NCBI GenBank assembly: GCA_905233375.1
Contig: CAJOEJ010000004.1
Span: forward strand, 1 to 64,000
Length of the DNA: 64,000 nt
Origin: Paludibacteraceae bacterium
GTDB lineage: Bacteria; Bacteroidota; Bacteroidia; Bacteroidales; Paludibacteraceae
Reading direction: 5' to 3'
The notes beneath the pieces were generated by a model. It ran no database searches. It was not told where the DNA came from and worked only from the letters and a program-made list of their open reading frames with translations. Shown here piece after piece: positions 38,637 through 48,356 of the stretch. The first letter of the stretch is position 1. Each line of letters opens with the position of its first letter. The position numbers and the translations under genes are program-made.

Positions 38637-41600
38637 TTATTTTACCATTTTACCGGTTACATCGTACATCTGCTGATCGCGGAGGATGTAAACGTGCTCG
38701 TTGATGATTACCTTCTGAACGCCAGCTTCGTTAGCCTCAGCATTGTCCACACCGGTGGTTACTTGCGGAGCTTTCTTGACAAGGATCAGACCATAGCCTT
38801 CGTTGTTACCCTGTGCGAAGTCATTGGTGTACTCGCTCATCGAGAGGTTCCAGATGATCGATCCATTGTAGGTCAAGTACAGGTCAGCATTCTCCATTTC
38901 CGGAACACTGATTGTGTACTCACCTGCGTTCGGAGCATAGAGCGTCAGACTATACGTTGCCTGGTCGTTAGCCATCGGAGCGTTGACTGCGCAGAGCTTC
39001 ATGCCATATGCATTACCGCTAATACGTGCCACTTTCGGGGTCTGACTCATAAACATCTTCACGAGGTCTTTGTCATGCTCGTAGGTATTGAGAGCATCCT
39101 CGCTTGCCGAGATATAGAGCTTGTCTTTGGATACTTCGTTACCGAAGCGTACAGCGACATCCTTGATCTCATAAGCCTTGCTACGAGCCGGTGCTGCATA
39201 GATTGTTCCAACTTCGTCCATCGACACATCCTCTGTATCATCAGCTTTGTAGAAGAACGGAAGACCTACAGGAATCGTATTCCCCTTAGCAATGGCCACG
39301 TACTCATAAGTGTACGGATCCAGATACTGAACTTTGTGAGCAAACTGACCGCTAATCCATCTCGGGTTACCGAAACCGTTCCATCCCTTGTCGGTATCTG
39401 CGCCAGAACCGTCATATGCCTGAGCACTCATGATGTTCGTCTGGCTCATTTGGCCGGTTACAGAAGCTTTGAAGCGGAAGGTCTGAACGTCACCGTTTAC
39501 GGTCATGATGTAGAATACACCCGGTTGCAGAACGCCAGCGTATTTCTTCCAACCATATTGACCGTTAGCACGGATGTCACCATGATAATCCATGATTGCA
39601 TAATCTACACCATTCGTCAATTTAGCACCGGTAGCTGCATTATAGATGCCGCTGGTAGCGCTAACCGGGAACGGCAGCGAGAATGCGTGCCATTGGTTCG
39701 GATCAGCTTGAACACCTGCCAAACTGGTACCCAAGGTCAAGTCATAGATGATCTCACCGCCGTCAGCAAGAGTGATGTTCGTTACAGAACCCAGCTCAGA
39801 AGCCGAACCTGAGAAATCGCCATTGCTATCCGTTGCACCCATCGTGGTAGCGAAATAAACGGTCGGAGTGGTAGTTTCAGCATTAGCCACGATCTTACTA
39901 CCGTCTTCTACTACCACGTTCTCAGCCGTTGTAGCTTGGTCAATTACAACCGTGGCACCGTTCTTTGCAGTAATGCTCGGCGCCGTTGTCGGCACGTCTA
40001 TGGTCAGCGTTACGTTCGCACCACTTGCCACAATTGGTTCACCTTCGGTATAACCGAGATCAGAAATGTTAACATCTTCAGTTACCACTATAGCCTGACC
40101 GAAGAGTTGGATTTGCTTCTGGTTGCTGTTGTACAGTTTGAAGCGCGGACTACCACTGTTGTATTGGATCCAGTAGTTACCGATAGCAATCTTCACGTTG
40201 CCAGCTTCGAAGCTGATAGCCCAAGCTGTAGCATTGTCCTTTGTATCCCACTTCAGGTCACTCGTATTGCTAAGCGTCAAGTAGTTCGCACCATCCTTGG
40301 TAATATTCCAACCACCTTCTACTTGCTCAAGCGTCAGAACAACTACTGTATTCGGATACGTAGCAATATTATCTGCCAAACTTACATCATCAGTAATAGA
40401 TGCCATGTACTTGTTGCTGCCGAGGTCACCTGCCATTGCGAAGTAACTTACTTCGTCCTTTACATAACTGCAACCCAATGTTACCTGCATGCCGTTAACG
40501 AGTGCGCTTGCGTCAGTTATGAGCGACATCTTGTTCGTCGGAACACTTGTCTTTCTGAACTGAGCTACGAACTCAATATCTGCTGCAACCATCGTGAACG
40601 ATGCACCTGCTTTGTACAGTTTGTCGTCGTACTTCCAACCTTGGAAGGTATAATCGTCTTTCGTCAAAGCGGCCGGGAGCGTAATTGCGTCACCTTCATA
40701 TTGGTCTTCCATCGTCTCTGCGTCACCTGTACCGCCGTTCTTATCGAACGTTACCGTGTAGGTAGCTGCATCATTCCATTGAGCGGTCAGCGTAATGTCT
40801 GCATCGAAGGTATAAGCCTGACCTGCAACATACTCATCATCGCCGTTCTTCCAACCTGCGAACTCGCTGTGCGATTTCGTCGGAGCCTCTGCGCAGATGG
40901 TAAGTTGAGTACCCTTATTGATGATAGCCTTCGGGCATCCACCTTCACCACCGTTTGCATTAAACGTGATAGCTACTTTCTCTGCCGGCGAAGAGGTGTA
41001 CCACATAGTACCGGTATTCTTCTTGTAGAGTTGGATTGCTTCTTGACCAGCATTATTATAATAACGGAAACGATCTTGGTTATTTGCTTTATTGAAACGC
41101 AAGTAGATTGTCGAGCCATCAAAGTTAGCTTTGATCACTGCATTTCCGTCTCCGTCAACAGAGAATGTATTCGTGTAAGTCTTTGCATCTGTAGTTTGCT
41201 TCAAACCATTTGAGTTACTACTTACACCGATATAGTTACCACTATGTGATTTCAGCGTTCCTGCTGTCAAATCAATGGTAAATACAGCATTGTCAATAGC
41301 TTCAGAGTTTGCAATCACGCCATTAGCAATCGTCACAACTACCTTATTACTTACTGCATCCAAAGTAGTTAAGCTACCATCAAATGCTGCACTTGCAGTC
41401 TCATTTACGATCAGGTAGTCACCGTCAACAACAGCTGTTGCTTTCTCGTACTTGCCATAGTTAGGATCGCTGTCATCGTGACGGCTATAGATACCGTAGA
41501 GGCTAACCTCTGCAATACCTGCTTGCGGAGTATATTCCGTAATTGTTTCAGGAGCAACTGCTGTCTCTTCTGCTTGCTCATCAGTAGCCCAACCAACGAA

Positions 41601-44600
41601 GGAGAAGCCTGTCGGAGCCCAAGCAGCACCATCTTGCTCAATCGTGAACGCCACTTCTTGCTCTTTGTCGATAGATGCTTTTGCTTCACCACCTACCATG
41701 AACGAGATCTTGGCAGTAAGTACTTCTTGCCACTGAGCAGTAATCGTTACATTCGCTGCCGGCATATTGAACTGATTGTTCTCTACATCAACAAGCTCAC
41801 CGGCTGCTGTTACAGCCCAACCTGTGAACTTATGTCCAGCCCAAGTCCAAGTGCAAGCAGGCAGCGTTACTTCTGCATTCTCTAATTGGTTATCGATAGC
41901 CTCAGGAGCAGCACCGCTTACGTTCTCACCAGCCTCACCGGTACTGAACGTTACAGCAAAACGCGGTTTAGTTGCAACTACATGAACCGTGAACTCAGCC
42001 GAAGCAGCTTTGTAGATACCATTTGCTGCCACATTAGCAGTAATCGTTACGTCACCTGCTGCAACAGCATGGATCTTATTGTTAATAATCGTTGCTTTGG
42101 TCTCGTCGCCTGATACAAGCGTTACTGCTCCTTCGCTCAACGTAGTGATTGTCAGATCCTCAACAGCGAGGTCTGCTTGACCAACCTCCAACTCTGCTAC
42201 GTTAGCAACCGTTACTTCTACCTCACGAGCAAGAGAGATAACTTGTGAACTAGTCAATTCCAAGGTGTTACTCTGGTAATTCTGCGCTTTACCCTTAATT
42301 ACAACCTCATCATTAACTTGCAGAATGTTATCGTTAGTGAAGCTTGCATTATCAAGGTATTTTCCATCGTAAACATACAACTGACCTTCCGTAGAACCAT
42401 TATCAGAGATATAGTATTTCAGTTTACCGCTACTGATACTTCCTACTTGGCTTACGATACCGCGTACCCACATATATTCTGTGGAAGTAGTGGTATAAGG
42501 CTCAATCAGTACTTTTGCTACAGCTACCGTGTGCGGATCATCTTCGTTGTCGAAGACTTTCTTAACGGTAATTTGATACTCTACACCTTCACTGATAGTA
42601 ATATCACCATAAGTATAAGATACATTGACTGTATAGTTACCGGCTTCACTCATGTTATAACCCGTACATGCAGTAGCCTCCGCTTCCGGATGAGTGTTAT
42701 CGGAAAGAGTAGCAATAACCGTCGGTTTAACGAACTCGTCACCAACGTAGTACTCGGTCTTGTAACCCTCTTTCAGTACGAAGCTTACCAATGTAGCGCT
42801 ACTTACGGTTACACCGAAGTTCTTCGATGTCAGATCATCGTCACCTAACTTAGCATAAACCGTCAGCGTAGTCTCGTTCTCAAGCCACTCGGTCTTGTCA
42901 CCACAATTGAAGGTTGCACCAGCAACAGCCTCTTCATAACCATTGGTAAATACCTCTTTGACGCTTAAGTTAGCCAAGATAGCATCATCGAAGGCCTCGC
43001 CTACCTGGAATCCAGTAGTCGTTAAATCACCTACTATCTCATATGAATCGTGTGCACGTGCGGTGTACTCCAACATCCAGTTAGCTGCACCGATGTTGTT
43101 ATATTGCTCACTCCATGTACCTACAACGGTTACATTGTCACCCAGATTTATATCATCCGCAGAGGTGAAGGGTGCCTTGTTCAAACCTAAACCGTTATGG
43201 CACTTGATCTGTCCTTCGGTCGAACCATTCGCAGAGATATAATACGGAATTTCTTTGTATTGTTCATTGAAAGCGTCTTTTTGGCTAATAATACCGCGAA
43301 CAACGTATTCCTTACCATTCTCCTTGGTCAGAGCAGCAAAGTCAGCGAAGTCGTACGGCAGGTTGATGTTATATTGAGCCTCAGCAACTTCCGAGTTATC
43401 GAAGCCTTCTGCAACAGCGATAGCCTTGATGGTAGTAATCGCACGCTCACTCAAAGAGATAGCAGCTGTATATTTCGTACTGCTGGTTGAAGGAGCTGAA
43501 CCATCAATGGTATAATAGATAGTAGCACCTTCTGTTGTGCAAGCCAACTCAACACTCTGTCCTACATAGTACGTACCTTCGTCAACACTGAACGTCGGAG
43601 TTGCTGCCTGCGGCTGGCAAACTGTAGTGTAACCGGAAATAATTTGCGCTGCCTCTACTTTATATAGATAAGCAATTGTACCTGTAGTATTACTATACCA
43701 ACGGAGACCACCATTACCACTATTATAGTTATGACGCAACGTGTATGTGCTGGCGCTATTCTTAATTTCTCCATTCGTACCCAAAGTAAGTATCTTCTCT
43801 GATGCTGACATCTTAAAGTTACCTGTTGACAAGCCTTCAAGATAACGTTTAGCACCGGATACTTCGCGAATCTTCAAAGCCGAAGCCGTTCCCGACAATG
43901 CAAGCTCTATCGGCGCATTTGTTGCCGGAGTTGTGGTCATTTTACCCCAACCATTGTTTGCATCTGTTGCATCACACGAATTGAAATACCACAAAGTACT
44001 AACCGTGCTTGATTGAGCAGCAGCAATGATATACTTGGCATTCGGATCAAAAGATTGATTAGCAAGTTTAACGTAAGAAATATCGCCTTCCGTTACCGTT
44101 GCATACACAGCATAGATATGATTCTCACCCTTGTTAGGCAGCACGTAGGTTGCGCCTAACTCCGGAGCCGTTGCGCAGTCTGGATCAGTACTCCAACCCA
44201 TGAAGGTCTTGCTGCAAGGAGCAGCAGATGTCGGCAGAGTTACTTCTTCTTTCCAGAAATGATTGCCTGCAAACTCAGTTACACCGGCAGCATCGTGCAG
44301 TTTCAGAACGGCGGCCTCGTGCGTATAAGTTACTTCTACCAACACCTCATCATCCGGCATCGTGAACGAACAAGTAGTCTTGTCTTGTGAGATCGAATAA
44401 TCACCTTCGTCCAAGCCAACAACTGTCCAACCGCTGATTGTATAACCGGCATTCGGAGTAGCGGTTAGAACTACTGCTACATCTTTCAATACGTCAGCTA
44501 CTTCAATTACATCATCACCCGAGGTAGCTACCACTGTACCATTGGCACTGGTGATATTAATTTCGTGACCCGTAGGAGCACTTACGGTAACCGCACAAGT

Positions 44601-46391
44601 AGCAGTAACGGCACCCGAAACAACCGAAGTAGCAATAATATTCACAGGGTCTTCACTTGCAGCAACTGCTGTTACAACACCTGTTTCTGAATTTACCGTT
44701 GCAATATTGGTATTTTCAGAAGACCATATAACACCTGCATATGCATTAGCCGGCTCAACTGCCGTTACGCTCAGTGTCTCACTTGCACCACCTACCAACA
44801 TCTCCAACTCTGTCTTGTTCAGCGTCAGACCTGTTACAGGAATATAAGCGAACGAAACCTCTGCGATAGCGTCCGATGTCGGCATTGCGAATGTATATAC
44901 ACCATCGTTCTCGGTAGTAGTTACCTCATCAGCATTACCGTCTAATACACTAACGGCACTAAATTGATAATAGGTATCAGCAGTCGGTGTCAGCGTTACC
45001 GTTGCACCTTCTGCTACTTGAGCTCCAGAGTTGATAGCATTACCGCCTACGCTTGCAGCCAACGAACCATGTCCGCTTGCTGCCACACCGAATGTCAATT
45101 CGTGCTTTGCAGCGGGGAGCCAAGTAATGTTGATTTGGTCCATGTACATGGCACCGCTTGCCACAATGACCATATAGGTATAACTACCATCTATATCAAT
45201 GTATGCAGAAGCATCGCCTGTGTGATAAGTCAATGTTCCCAATGATGTTTCACCCGAAATTCTTGCAGTTCCGGTATAACCGGTATTGTTTCCATAAACC
45301 GTCAAAAAACGTCCATTTGTATTACTTGTACCTGTTGCCCAAATAACTTGAACGCGTTTTACGGTACCGCCCGAAGTGGTAGATGCGATTTGACGCACAC
45401 TGTTACTACTTTCACTGGTAATTTGAATACAAGCGCCACCTGAGTTCTTAGCTACATATCCGCTATATTTAGCTTCTGAGTGATTATCATTGGAAGCTTG
45501 TTTGTTAGTGAACTGTGTGTAGCTATTACTTGTAACGCCTAAATCAGTAATGGTCAACTCATCAATCACACCTCCAGCAATCGGAGTAAGGGGAGCAGGA
45601 TTTACCGTCAGTTCGTACGAAACAGTTTTTGCATTCAGTGTTTCGCTACCTGCATAAATAGCCTTAATAGTAGTCGAACCTGCCTTAACAAGCGTAATAT
45701 CTCCATTAGCATCAATAGTAGCTACTGCTGTATTGGTACTCTGGTATGTTACCTCCAAAGGCAGCGTATTAGTCAACGAGGGGAAAGAATAAGGCTCATC
45801 ACCAATTGTAACCTCGGCTTCTTCTGCACTCCAAGCGAGTTGCTCGTCCGTAACATCCGTTTTTTCTGATCCGGGATCCGTTGATTCCTCTTTCTCTCCG
45901 TAAATCTCAATCTTGGTAATTTGAGTATTATGACTCGAAGTTACCTTTAATGTATAGATCGTTCCAGCAGCTTGAGATGCAGATGCAATCGCATAGGTGT
46001 TTGTACCTGTAGCACCTGTAGTTTCAGTACTTACAGCGGAACTACCCACAAAGATGTTTTGCTTAGCATTAGTTGATGCACCCGAACGACCGGTTACAAC
46101 AATTTTCGTCGTTTTCCATGAAAATGCAGAAAAAGTCAAAGTAGCATTTTGTTTTCCCAAAATCAAATACTTTGAATTGTTGTACTGGTAACCGCCACCT
46201 GATGTTCCAACAAGAGTAATGCTGATACCATCATGTGTGTAAGTGTTCTCAGCTGTGATTTTAGTGGTAGAGACACCAAAATCATTGGAGGAAAAGTCAA
46301 TTGTGGCTTTTAATTCCTCCGCTGCCCACACTTGCCCGATGCTGAGGACGGCCATCAGCAAACAGGCGAACATTAGTTTTAATTTCCTCAT
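38637..46391 (-). CDS. Giant secreted multidomain protein 1 (2584 aa), T9SS cargo
   Basis: Signal peptide KLMFACLLMAVLSIGQVWA. Recognisable parts in order: beta-sandwich modules at about 25-165 and 270-430; BIG2-type Ig folds near 175-265 and 515-605 (VTYQSTNTAVATIDANGD, IWSSENTNIATVNSETG); divergent InlB/Listeria-Bacteroides repeats near 430-515, 605-690 and again near 1900-2050 (ending ITLTAQWN, IEFVAQF); a chitobiase-C-like segment (IYYTIDGSAPSTSSTKY); two OB-like segments (YYISANGSTEGQI, YYISDNGSTEGQL). Three copies occur of an unnamed ~140-residue module that ends in (I/A)xLYK-type strands. The last ~400 residues are shared with giant 2, including YNGSIIWNLS and the tail IINEHVYILRDQQMYDVTG. 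Export by T9SS and surface attachment are inferred. No catalytic domain seen; adhesion or glycan binding is likely. Confidence 0.9.
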   Translation of the reverse strand: MRKLKLMFACLLMAVLSIGQVWAAEELKATIDFSSNDFGVSTTKITAENTYTHDGISITLVGTSGGGYQYNNSKYLILGKQNATLTFSAFSWKTTKIVVTGRSGASTNAKQNIFVGSSAVSTETTGATGTNTYAIASASQAAGTIYTLKVTSSHNTQITKIEIYGEKEESTDPGSEKTDVTDEQLAWSAEEAEVTIGDEPYSFPSLTNTLPLEVTYQSTNTAVATIDANGDITLVKAGSTTIKAIYAGSETLNAKTVSYELTVNPAPLTPIAGGVIDELTITDLGVTSNSYTQFTNKQASNDNHSEAKYSGYVAKNSGGACIQITSESSNSVRQIASTTSGGTVKRVQVIWATGTSNTNGRFLTVYGNNTGYTGTARISGETSLGTLTYHTGDASAYIDIDGSYTYMVIVASGAMYMDQINITWLPAAKHELTFGVAASGHGSLAASVGGNAINSGAQVAEGATVTLTPTADTYYQFSAVSVLDGNADEVTTTENDGVYTFAMPTSDAIAEVSFAYIPVTGLTLNKTELEMLVGGASETLSVTAVEPANAYAGVIWSSENTNIATVNSETGVVTAVAASEDPVNIIATSVVSGAVTATCAVTVSAPTGHEINITSANGTVVATSGDDVIEVADVLKDVAVVLTATPNAGYTISGWTVVGLDEGDYSISQDKTTCSFTMPDDEVLVEVTYTHEAAVLKLHDAAGVTEFAGNHFWKEEVTLPTSAAPCSKTFMGWSTDPDCATAPELGATYVLPNKGENHIYAVYATVTEGDISYVKLANQSFDPNAKYIIAAAQSSTVSTLWYFNSCDATDANNGWGKMTTTPATNAPIELALSGTASALKIREVSGAKRYLEGLSTGNFKMSASEKILTLGTNGEIKNSASTYTLRHNYNSGNGGLRWYSNTTGTIAYLYKVEAAQIISGYTTVCQPQAATPTFSVDEGTYYVGQSVELACTTEGATIYYTIDGSAPSTSSTKYTAAISLSERAITTIKAIAVAEGFDNSEVAEAQYNINLPYDFADFAALTKENGKEYVVRGIISQKDAFNEQYKEIPYYISANGSTEGQIKCHNGLGLNKAPFTSADDINLGDNVTVVGTWSEQYNNIGAANWMLEYTARAHDSYEIVGDLTTTGFQVGEAFDDAILANLSVKEVFTNGYEEAVAGATFNCGDKTEWLENETTLTVYAKLGDDDLTSKNFGVTVSSATLVSFVLKEGYKTEYYVGDEFVKPTVIATLSDNTHPEAEATACTGYNMSEAGNYTVNVSYTYGDITISEGVEYQITVKKVFDNEDDPHTVAVAKVLIEPYTTTSTEYMWVRGIVSQVGSISSGKLKYYISDNGSTEGQLYVYDGKYLDNASFTNDNILQVNDEVVIKGKAQNYQSNTLELTSSQVISLAREVEVTVANVAELEVGQADLAVEDLTITTLSEGAVTLVSGDETKATIINNKIHAVAAGDVTITANVAANGIYKAASAEFTVHVVATKPRFAVTFSTGEAGENVSGAAPEAIDNQLENAEVTLPACTWTWAGHKFTGWAVTAAGELVDVENNQFNMPAANVTITAQWQEVLTAKISFMVGGEAKASIDKEQEVAFTIEQDGAAWAPTGFSFVGWATDEQAEETAVAPETITEYTPQAGIAEVSLYGIYSRHDDSDPNYGKYEKATAVVDGDYLIVNETASAAFDGSLTTLDAVSNKVVVTIANGVIANSEAIDNAVFTIDLTAGTLKSHSGNYIGVSSNSNGLKQTTDAKTYTNTFSVDGDGNAVIKANFDGSTIYLRFNKANNQDRFRYYNNAGQEAIQLYKKNTGTMWYTSSPAEKVAITFNANGGEGGCPKAIINKGTQLTICAEAPTKSHSEFAGWKNGDDEYVAGQAYTFDADITLTAQWNDAATYTVTFDKNGGTGDAETMEDQYEGDAITLPAALTKDDYTFQGWKYDDKLYKAGASFTMVAADIEFVAQFRKTSVPTNKMSLITDASALVNGMQVTLGCSYVKDEVSYFAMAGDLGSNKYMASITDDVSLADNIATYPNTVVVLTLEQVEGGWNITKDGANYLTLSNTSDLKWDTKDNATAWAISFEAGNVKIAIGNYWIQYNSGSPRFKLYNSNQKQIQLFGQAIVVTEDVNISDLGYTEGEPIVASGANVTLTIDVPTTAPSITAKNGATVVIDQATTAENVVVEDGSKIVANAETTTPTVYFATTMGATDSNGDFSGSASELGSVTNITLADGGEIIYDLTLGTSLAGVQADPNQWHAFSLPFPVSATSGIYNAATGAKLTNGVDYAIMDYHGDIRANGQYGWKKYAGVLQPGVFYIMTVNGDVQTFRFKASVTGQMSQTNIMSAQAYDGSGADTDKGWNGFGNPRWISGQFAHKVQYLDPYTYEYVAIAKGNTIPVGLPFFYKADDTEDVSMDEVGTIYAAPARSKAYEIKDVAVRFGNEVSKDKLYISASEDALNTYEHDKDLVKMFMSQTPKVARISGNAYGMKLCAVNAPMANDQATYSLTLYAPNAGEYTISVPEMENADLYLTYNGSIIWNLSMSEYTNDFAQGNNEGYGLILVKKAPQVTTGVDNAEANEAGVQKVIINEHVYILRDQQMYDVTGKMVK

Positions 46392-46430
46392 AATGTTTGA
46401 GATTTTAAGTTAATAAATATTGATTGTTTT
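46389..46430 (-). repeat. Leader shared with the gene at 46886 (copy 1)
   Basis: The 40 bases before the giant 1 ATG (ATTTATTAACTTAAAATCTC and AAACATT) are the same as those before the ATG at 47089, except for a two-base indel next to the start codon. No TANNTTTG box is seen in it, so giant 1 may be transcribed from further upstream. Confidence 0.8.
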
Positions 46431-46448
46431 GTTGTTTTGTTACTATGC

Positions 46449-46655
46449 TCATGCGAAGAACCCTTCGAAGCAGAGATCTTCATCCAGATGCTCCCAATGG
46501 ATACCATAAGGCGAGAGCGTGTAGTTCTCGCGTTCCTCCGCCGTGGCATTGCGCAGACCTTTATAGTCCGCAAAATGCTCGCAAGCCTGTCTGCCATCTG
46601 ATGTCTGAATCCATACATCAGTAGGTGTCAACCATATTTTCTGAACATCTATCAT
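46449..46655 (-). CDS. DUF2442 protein
   Basis: 68 residues. WLTPTDVWIQTSDGRQACEH and YGIHWEHLDEDLCFEGFF follow the DUF2442 pattern (first strands, then a W-x-x-L-D-E-D-L end). DUF2442 genes typically pair with DUF4160 genes and behave like toxin-antitoxin partners, although the activity is unproven. It overlaps the DUF4160 stop by four bases. A 57-base gap with the shared leader separates it from giant gene 1. Confidence 0.78.
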   Translation of the reverse strand: MIDVQKIWLTPTDVWIQTSDGRQACEHFADYKGLRNATAEERENYTLSPYGIHWEHLDEDLCFEGFFA

Positions 46656-46852
46656 TTATTAAAATACTCTTTCCAACGCACAGCAATCATTTCCTTGTTT
46701 TCTTCGACCAAAGACTCTGCCAATTTCAATTCCGCCGGTTTCAACCCCTTATTATCCAGCAACGTTACTTCCGGTTCGACTTGGAAGCGCGCCTCCGTTC
46801 CAGCTTTCACAACATGCACATGTATAGGCTCATGGTCGTTCGAGTAGAACAT
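46652..46852 (-). CDS. DUF4160 protein, N-terminally truncated
   Basis: 66 residues. FYSNDHEPIHVHVVKAGTEA and KLAESLVEENKEMI match DUF4160. A full copy at 49366-49617 has about 16 residues before its YSNEEE; here only MF precedes YSNDHE because a stop codon lies eight codons upstream. The lost part coincides with the edge of a 125-bp duplicated segment (46859-46983), so a recombination event cut off the 5' end. It may still be translated from the internal ATG. Confidence 0.7.
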   Translation of the reverse strand: MFYSNDHEPIHVHVVKAGTEARFQVEPEVTLLDNKGLKPAELKLAESLVEENKEMIAVRWKEYFNK

Positions 46853-46858
46853 AAAACG

Positions 46859-46983
46859 AATTCTTCCCTTCTACTCGCGTCCATCTCAACCTAAGATTTG
46901 ACGAAACATATCATCTACACTTTCCGCCTTATAAACACGTCCCTTGCGCACATCTTCCAAAGCGGCATCTATAGCTTTGCGAC
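46859..46983 (-). repeat. 125-bp duplicated segment, copy 1
   Basis: About 120 of 125 bases equal 47216-47340. The segment covers the end of an antitoxin-like gene and the start (MDASRREE) of a partner gene. Confidence 0.85.
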
Positions 46984-47089
46984 GACGAGGTTTCAAGCGC
47001 TCTGTTATCACCCCAAGCGAATTAAGATACTGGAATAAACTCTGTCCCGCTCGAGTCCTCTCATTAATATGTACTGCATAACATGCCAT
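46886..47089 (-). CDS. Small antitoxin-like protein (67 aa)
   Basis: Starts MACYAVHINERTRAGQSLFQ, followed by a basic helical part (RLKPRRRKAIDAALEDVRKG) and RVYKAESVDDMFRQILG. Short proteins with such a C-terminal helix (GRVYxxxSVDDMFxxIL) often act as type II antitoxins in Bacteroidetes, but I do not recognise the exact family. The next frame downstream begins MDASRREE and is cut off after eight residues by the recombination that also truncated DUF4160. Its leader equals that of giant gene 1. Confidence 0.65.
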   Translation of the reverse strand: MACYAVHINERTRAGQSLFQYLNSLGVITERLKPRRRKAIDAALEDVRKGRVYKAESVDDMFRQILG

Positions 47090-47130
47090 AATATGTTTGA
47101 GATTTTAAGTTAATAAATATTGATTGTTTT
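47087..47130 (-). repeat. Leader shared with giant gene 1 (copy 2)
   Basis: CATAATATGTTTGAGATTTT and AAGTTAATAAATATTGATTG then TTTT on the plus strand; the same as 46389-46430 apart from two extra bases near the ATG. Confidence 0.8.
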
Positions 47131-47136
47131 GATTTG

Positions 47137-47241
47137 TTAAAACCTGATCATTTGTGACAGACGATAGTGCCCCAGTTCCTTAAACTCTTCCAATGTCAAG
47201 AGTTCCTTGCTCTCCAATTCTTCCCTTCTACTCGCGTCCAT
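47137..47241 (-). CDS. Small partner ORF (34 aa), probably truncated
   Basis: MDASRREELESKELLTLEEF followed by KELGHYRLSQMIRF. It begins one base after the stop of the 36-aa antitoxin remnant, as a partner gene would. The end runs into the leader repeat, so the natural C-terminus may be missing. The first eight residues occur again, broken, behind the gene at 46886. Confidence 0.4.
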   Translation of the reverse strand: MDASRREELESKELLTLEEFKELGHYRLSQMIRF

Positions 47242-47340
47242 CTCAACCTAAGATTTGACGAAACATATCATCTACACTATCCGCCTTATAAACACGTCCC
47301 TTACGCACATCTTCCAAAGCAGCGTCTATCGCTTTGCGAC
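47216..47340 (-). repeat. 125-bp duplicated segment, copy 2
   Basis: Second copy of 46859-46983, with five mismatches. Confidence 0.85.
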
Positions 47341-47353
47341 AACCCTGTTTCAT
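47243..47353 (-). pseudogene. Truncated copy of the antitoxin-like gene (36 aa)
   Basis: MKQGCRKAIDAALEDVRKGR then VYKADSVDDMFRQILG: the C-terminal half of the protein at 46886, with one substitution in the shared part and a new five-residue start. The N-terminal half is gone. It may still be translated from the ATG at 47353. Confidence 0.65.
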
Positions 47354-47370
47354 AGTTTGTTACTATTATC

Positions 47371-47661
47371 TTACGCAACTGCCAGATGGCGACGCTTAAG
47401 AGCGGCAAGCACACATGCCGAAGCAATTGGATTCAATCCGCGGAAGGTCGTACGACGTTTCAACTCTTCAAGAGGCATGTCCAATAGCAATTTAGCTATA
47501 CACTCATCCGCGAAGGAGTTGCTCACTACATTCACCCCTGTAAAATCCAATACCACACGCTCATCCTGCTGCATGAGCTGCAACAATCTCTCACGAGCAA
47601 CGGTTCCTAATTGACGCGTGCCCAAATTCTCTCCGTATTCTCTGAATGCCAAAGTTACCAT
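47371..47661 (-). CDS. STAS-like (DUF4325) protein
   Basis: 96 residues. RVVLDFTGVNVVSNSFADEC is the signature of the STAS-like DUF4325 family: a beta strand followed by a helix with conserved S-x-S-F-A-D-E. These proteins are usually encoded beside a GHKL ATPase, as here, by analogy with the anti-sigma antagonist/kinase pairs of partner-switching systems. The start overlaps the ATPase gene by seven bases. Confidence 0.8.
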   Translation of the reverse strand: MVTLAFREYGENLGTRQLGTVARERLLQLMQQDERVVLDFTGVNVVSNSFADECIAKLLLDMPLEELKRRTTFRGLNPIASACVLAALKRRHLAVA

Positions 47662-48308
47662 AACTGCTCTAATTCATTGTCATTTAAAAATATTGTATCA
47701 AATTCATCCGTCACATCAGTCCGGTAAGCAACCACTTCCTGCGGATCTATCTCTATATCGGTCTTAAGTTGCAGATAAACAATTGTACCTTGCCAAAAAT
47801 CACTTTCATTTGTTGTTACAACACCATTCGTTACTTGCATTGTATGGTTTCCTGAGCGGATCTCAAATCTCAAGCCTATTTTTTGGTCAAGCAAAGATGT
47901 TGCATACAAACCAAAACCCATCCCCTCGCCATCTGTTACATTATCTTCGATGCACCGTTTTAACGCTTCTTCTTCCGAGATAGCGCGATATTTCTCATTT
48001 TTTGCCAAGGATGCCCGCACCCCGATTCCGTCATCAGCAATCAGAACACTAAGCATATGAGCATTTTGATTATAATGAGTCAAAACCGTTCCTAATTGTT
48101 TGTCCGTGTGTATAATAACATTATCTAACATCTCATAGAAACAATAGCTAAATGCATCCAATACCGTTTTCTCAATGTCCATATGTTGCATCAGTATCTG
48201 CACTACATGTCGATAAACAGCATCTATAGTCTTCTCGTCGAACACATCTATCGTCACCTCTTCCTCTACTTGCGGGAAGTATTGCTTTATGAGACTTGAC
48301 AAGTTCAT
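47655..48308 (-). CDS. GHKL (HATPase_c) ATP-binding protein
   Basis: 217 residues. The N-box is YEMLDNVIIHTD, the G1 box IADDGIGVRAS and the G2 box DGEGMGFGLYATSLL; these bind ATP in histidine-kinase-type and anti-sigma-factor ATPases. There is no phosphoacceptor-histidine or sensor domain, so it is not a classical sensor kinase. The N-terminal 70 residues are helical. With the overlapping STAS-like gene it forms a two-gene unit behind a leader of about 300 nt. Its target is unknown. Confidence 0.85.
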   Translation of the reverse strand: MNLSSLIKQYFPQVEEEVTIDVFDEKTIDAVYRHVVQILMQHMDIEKTVLDAFSYCFYEMLDNVIIHTDKQLGTVLTHYNQNAHMLSVLIADDGIGVRASLAKNEKYRAISEEEALKRCIEDNVTDGEGMGFGLYATSLLDQKIGLRFEIRSGNHTMQVTNGVVTTNESDFWQGTIVYLQLKTDIEIDPQEVVAYRTDVTDEFDTIFLNDNELEQLW

Positions 48309-48356
48309 CGTGTTTCCTTTATGAGATTTTATGTCTATCTGTCATTTTTTTCAAGT

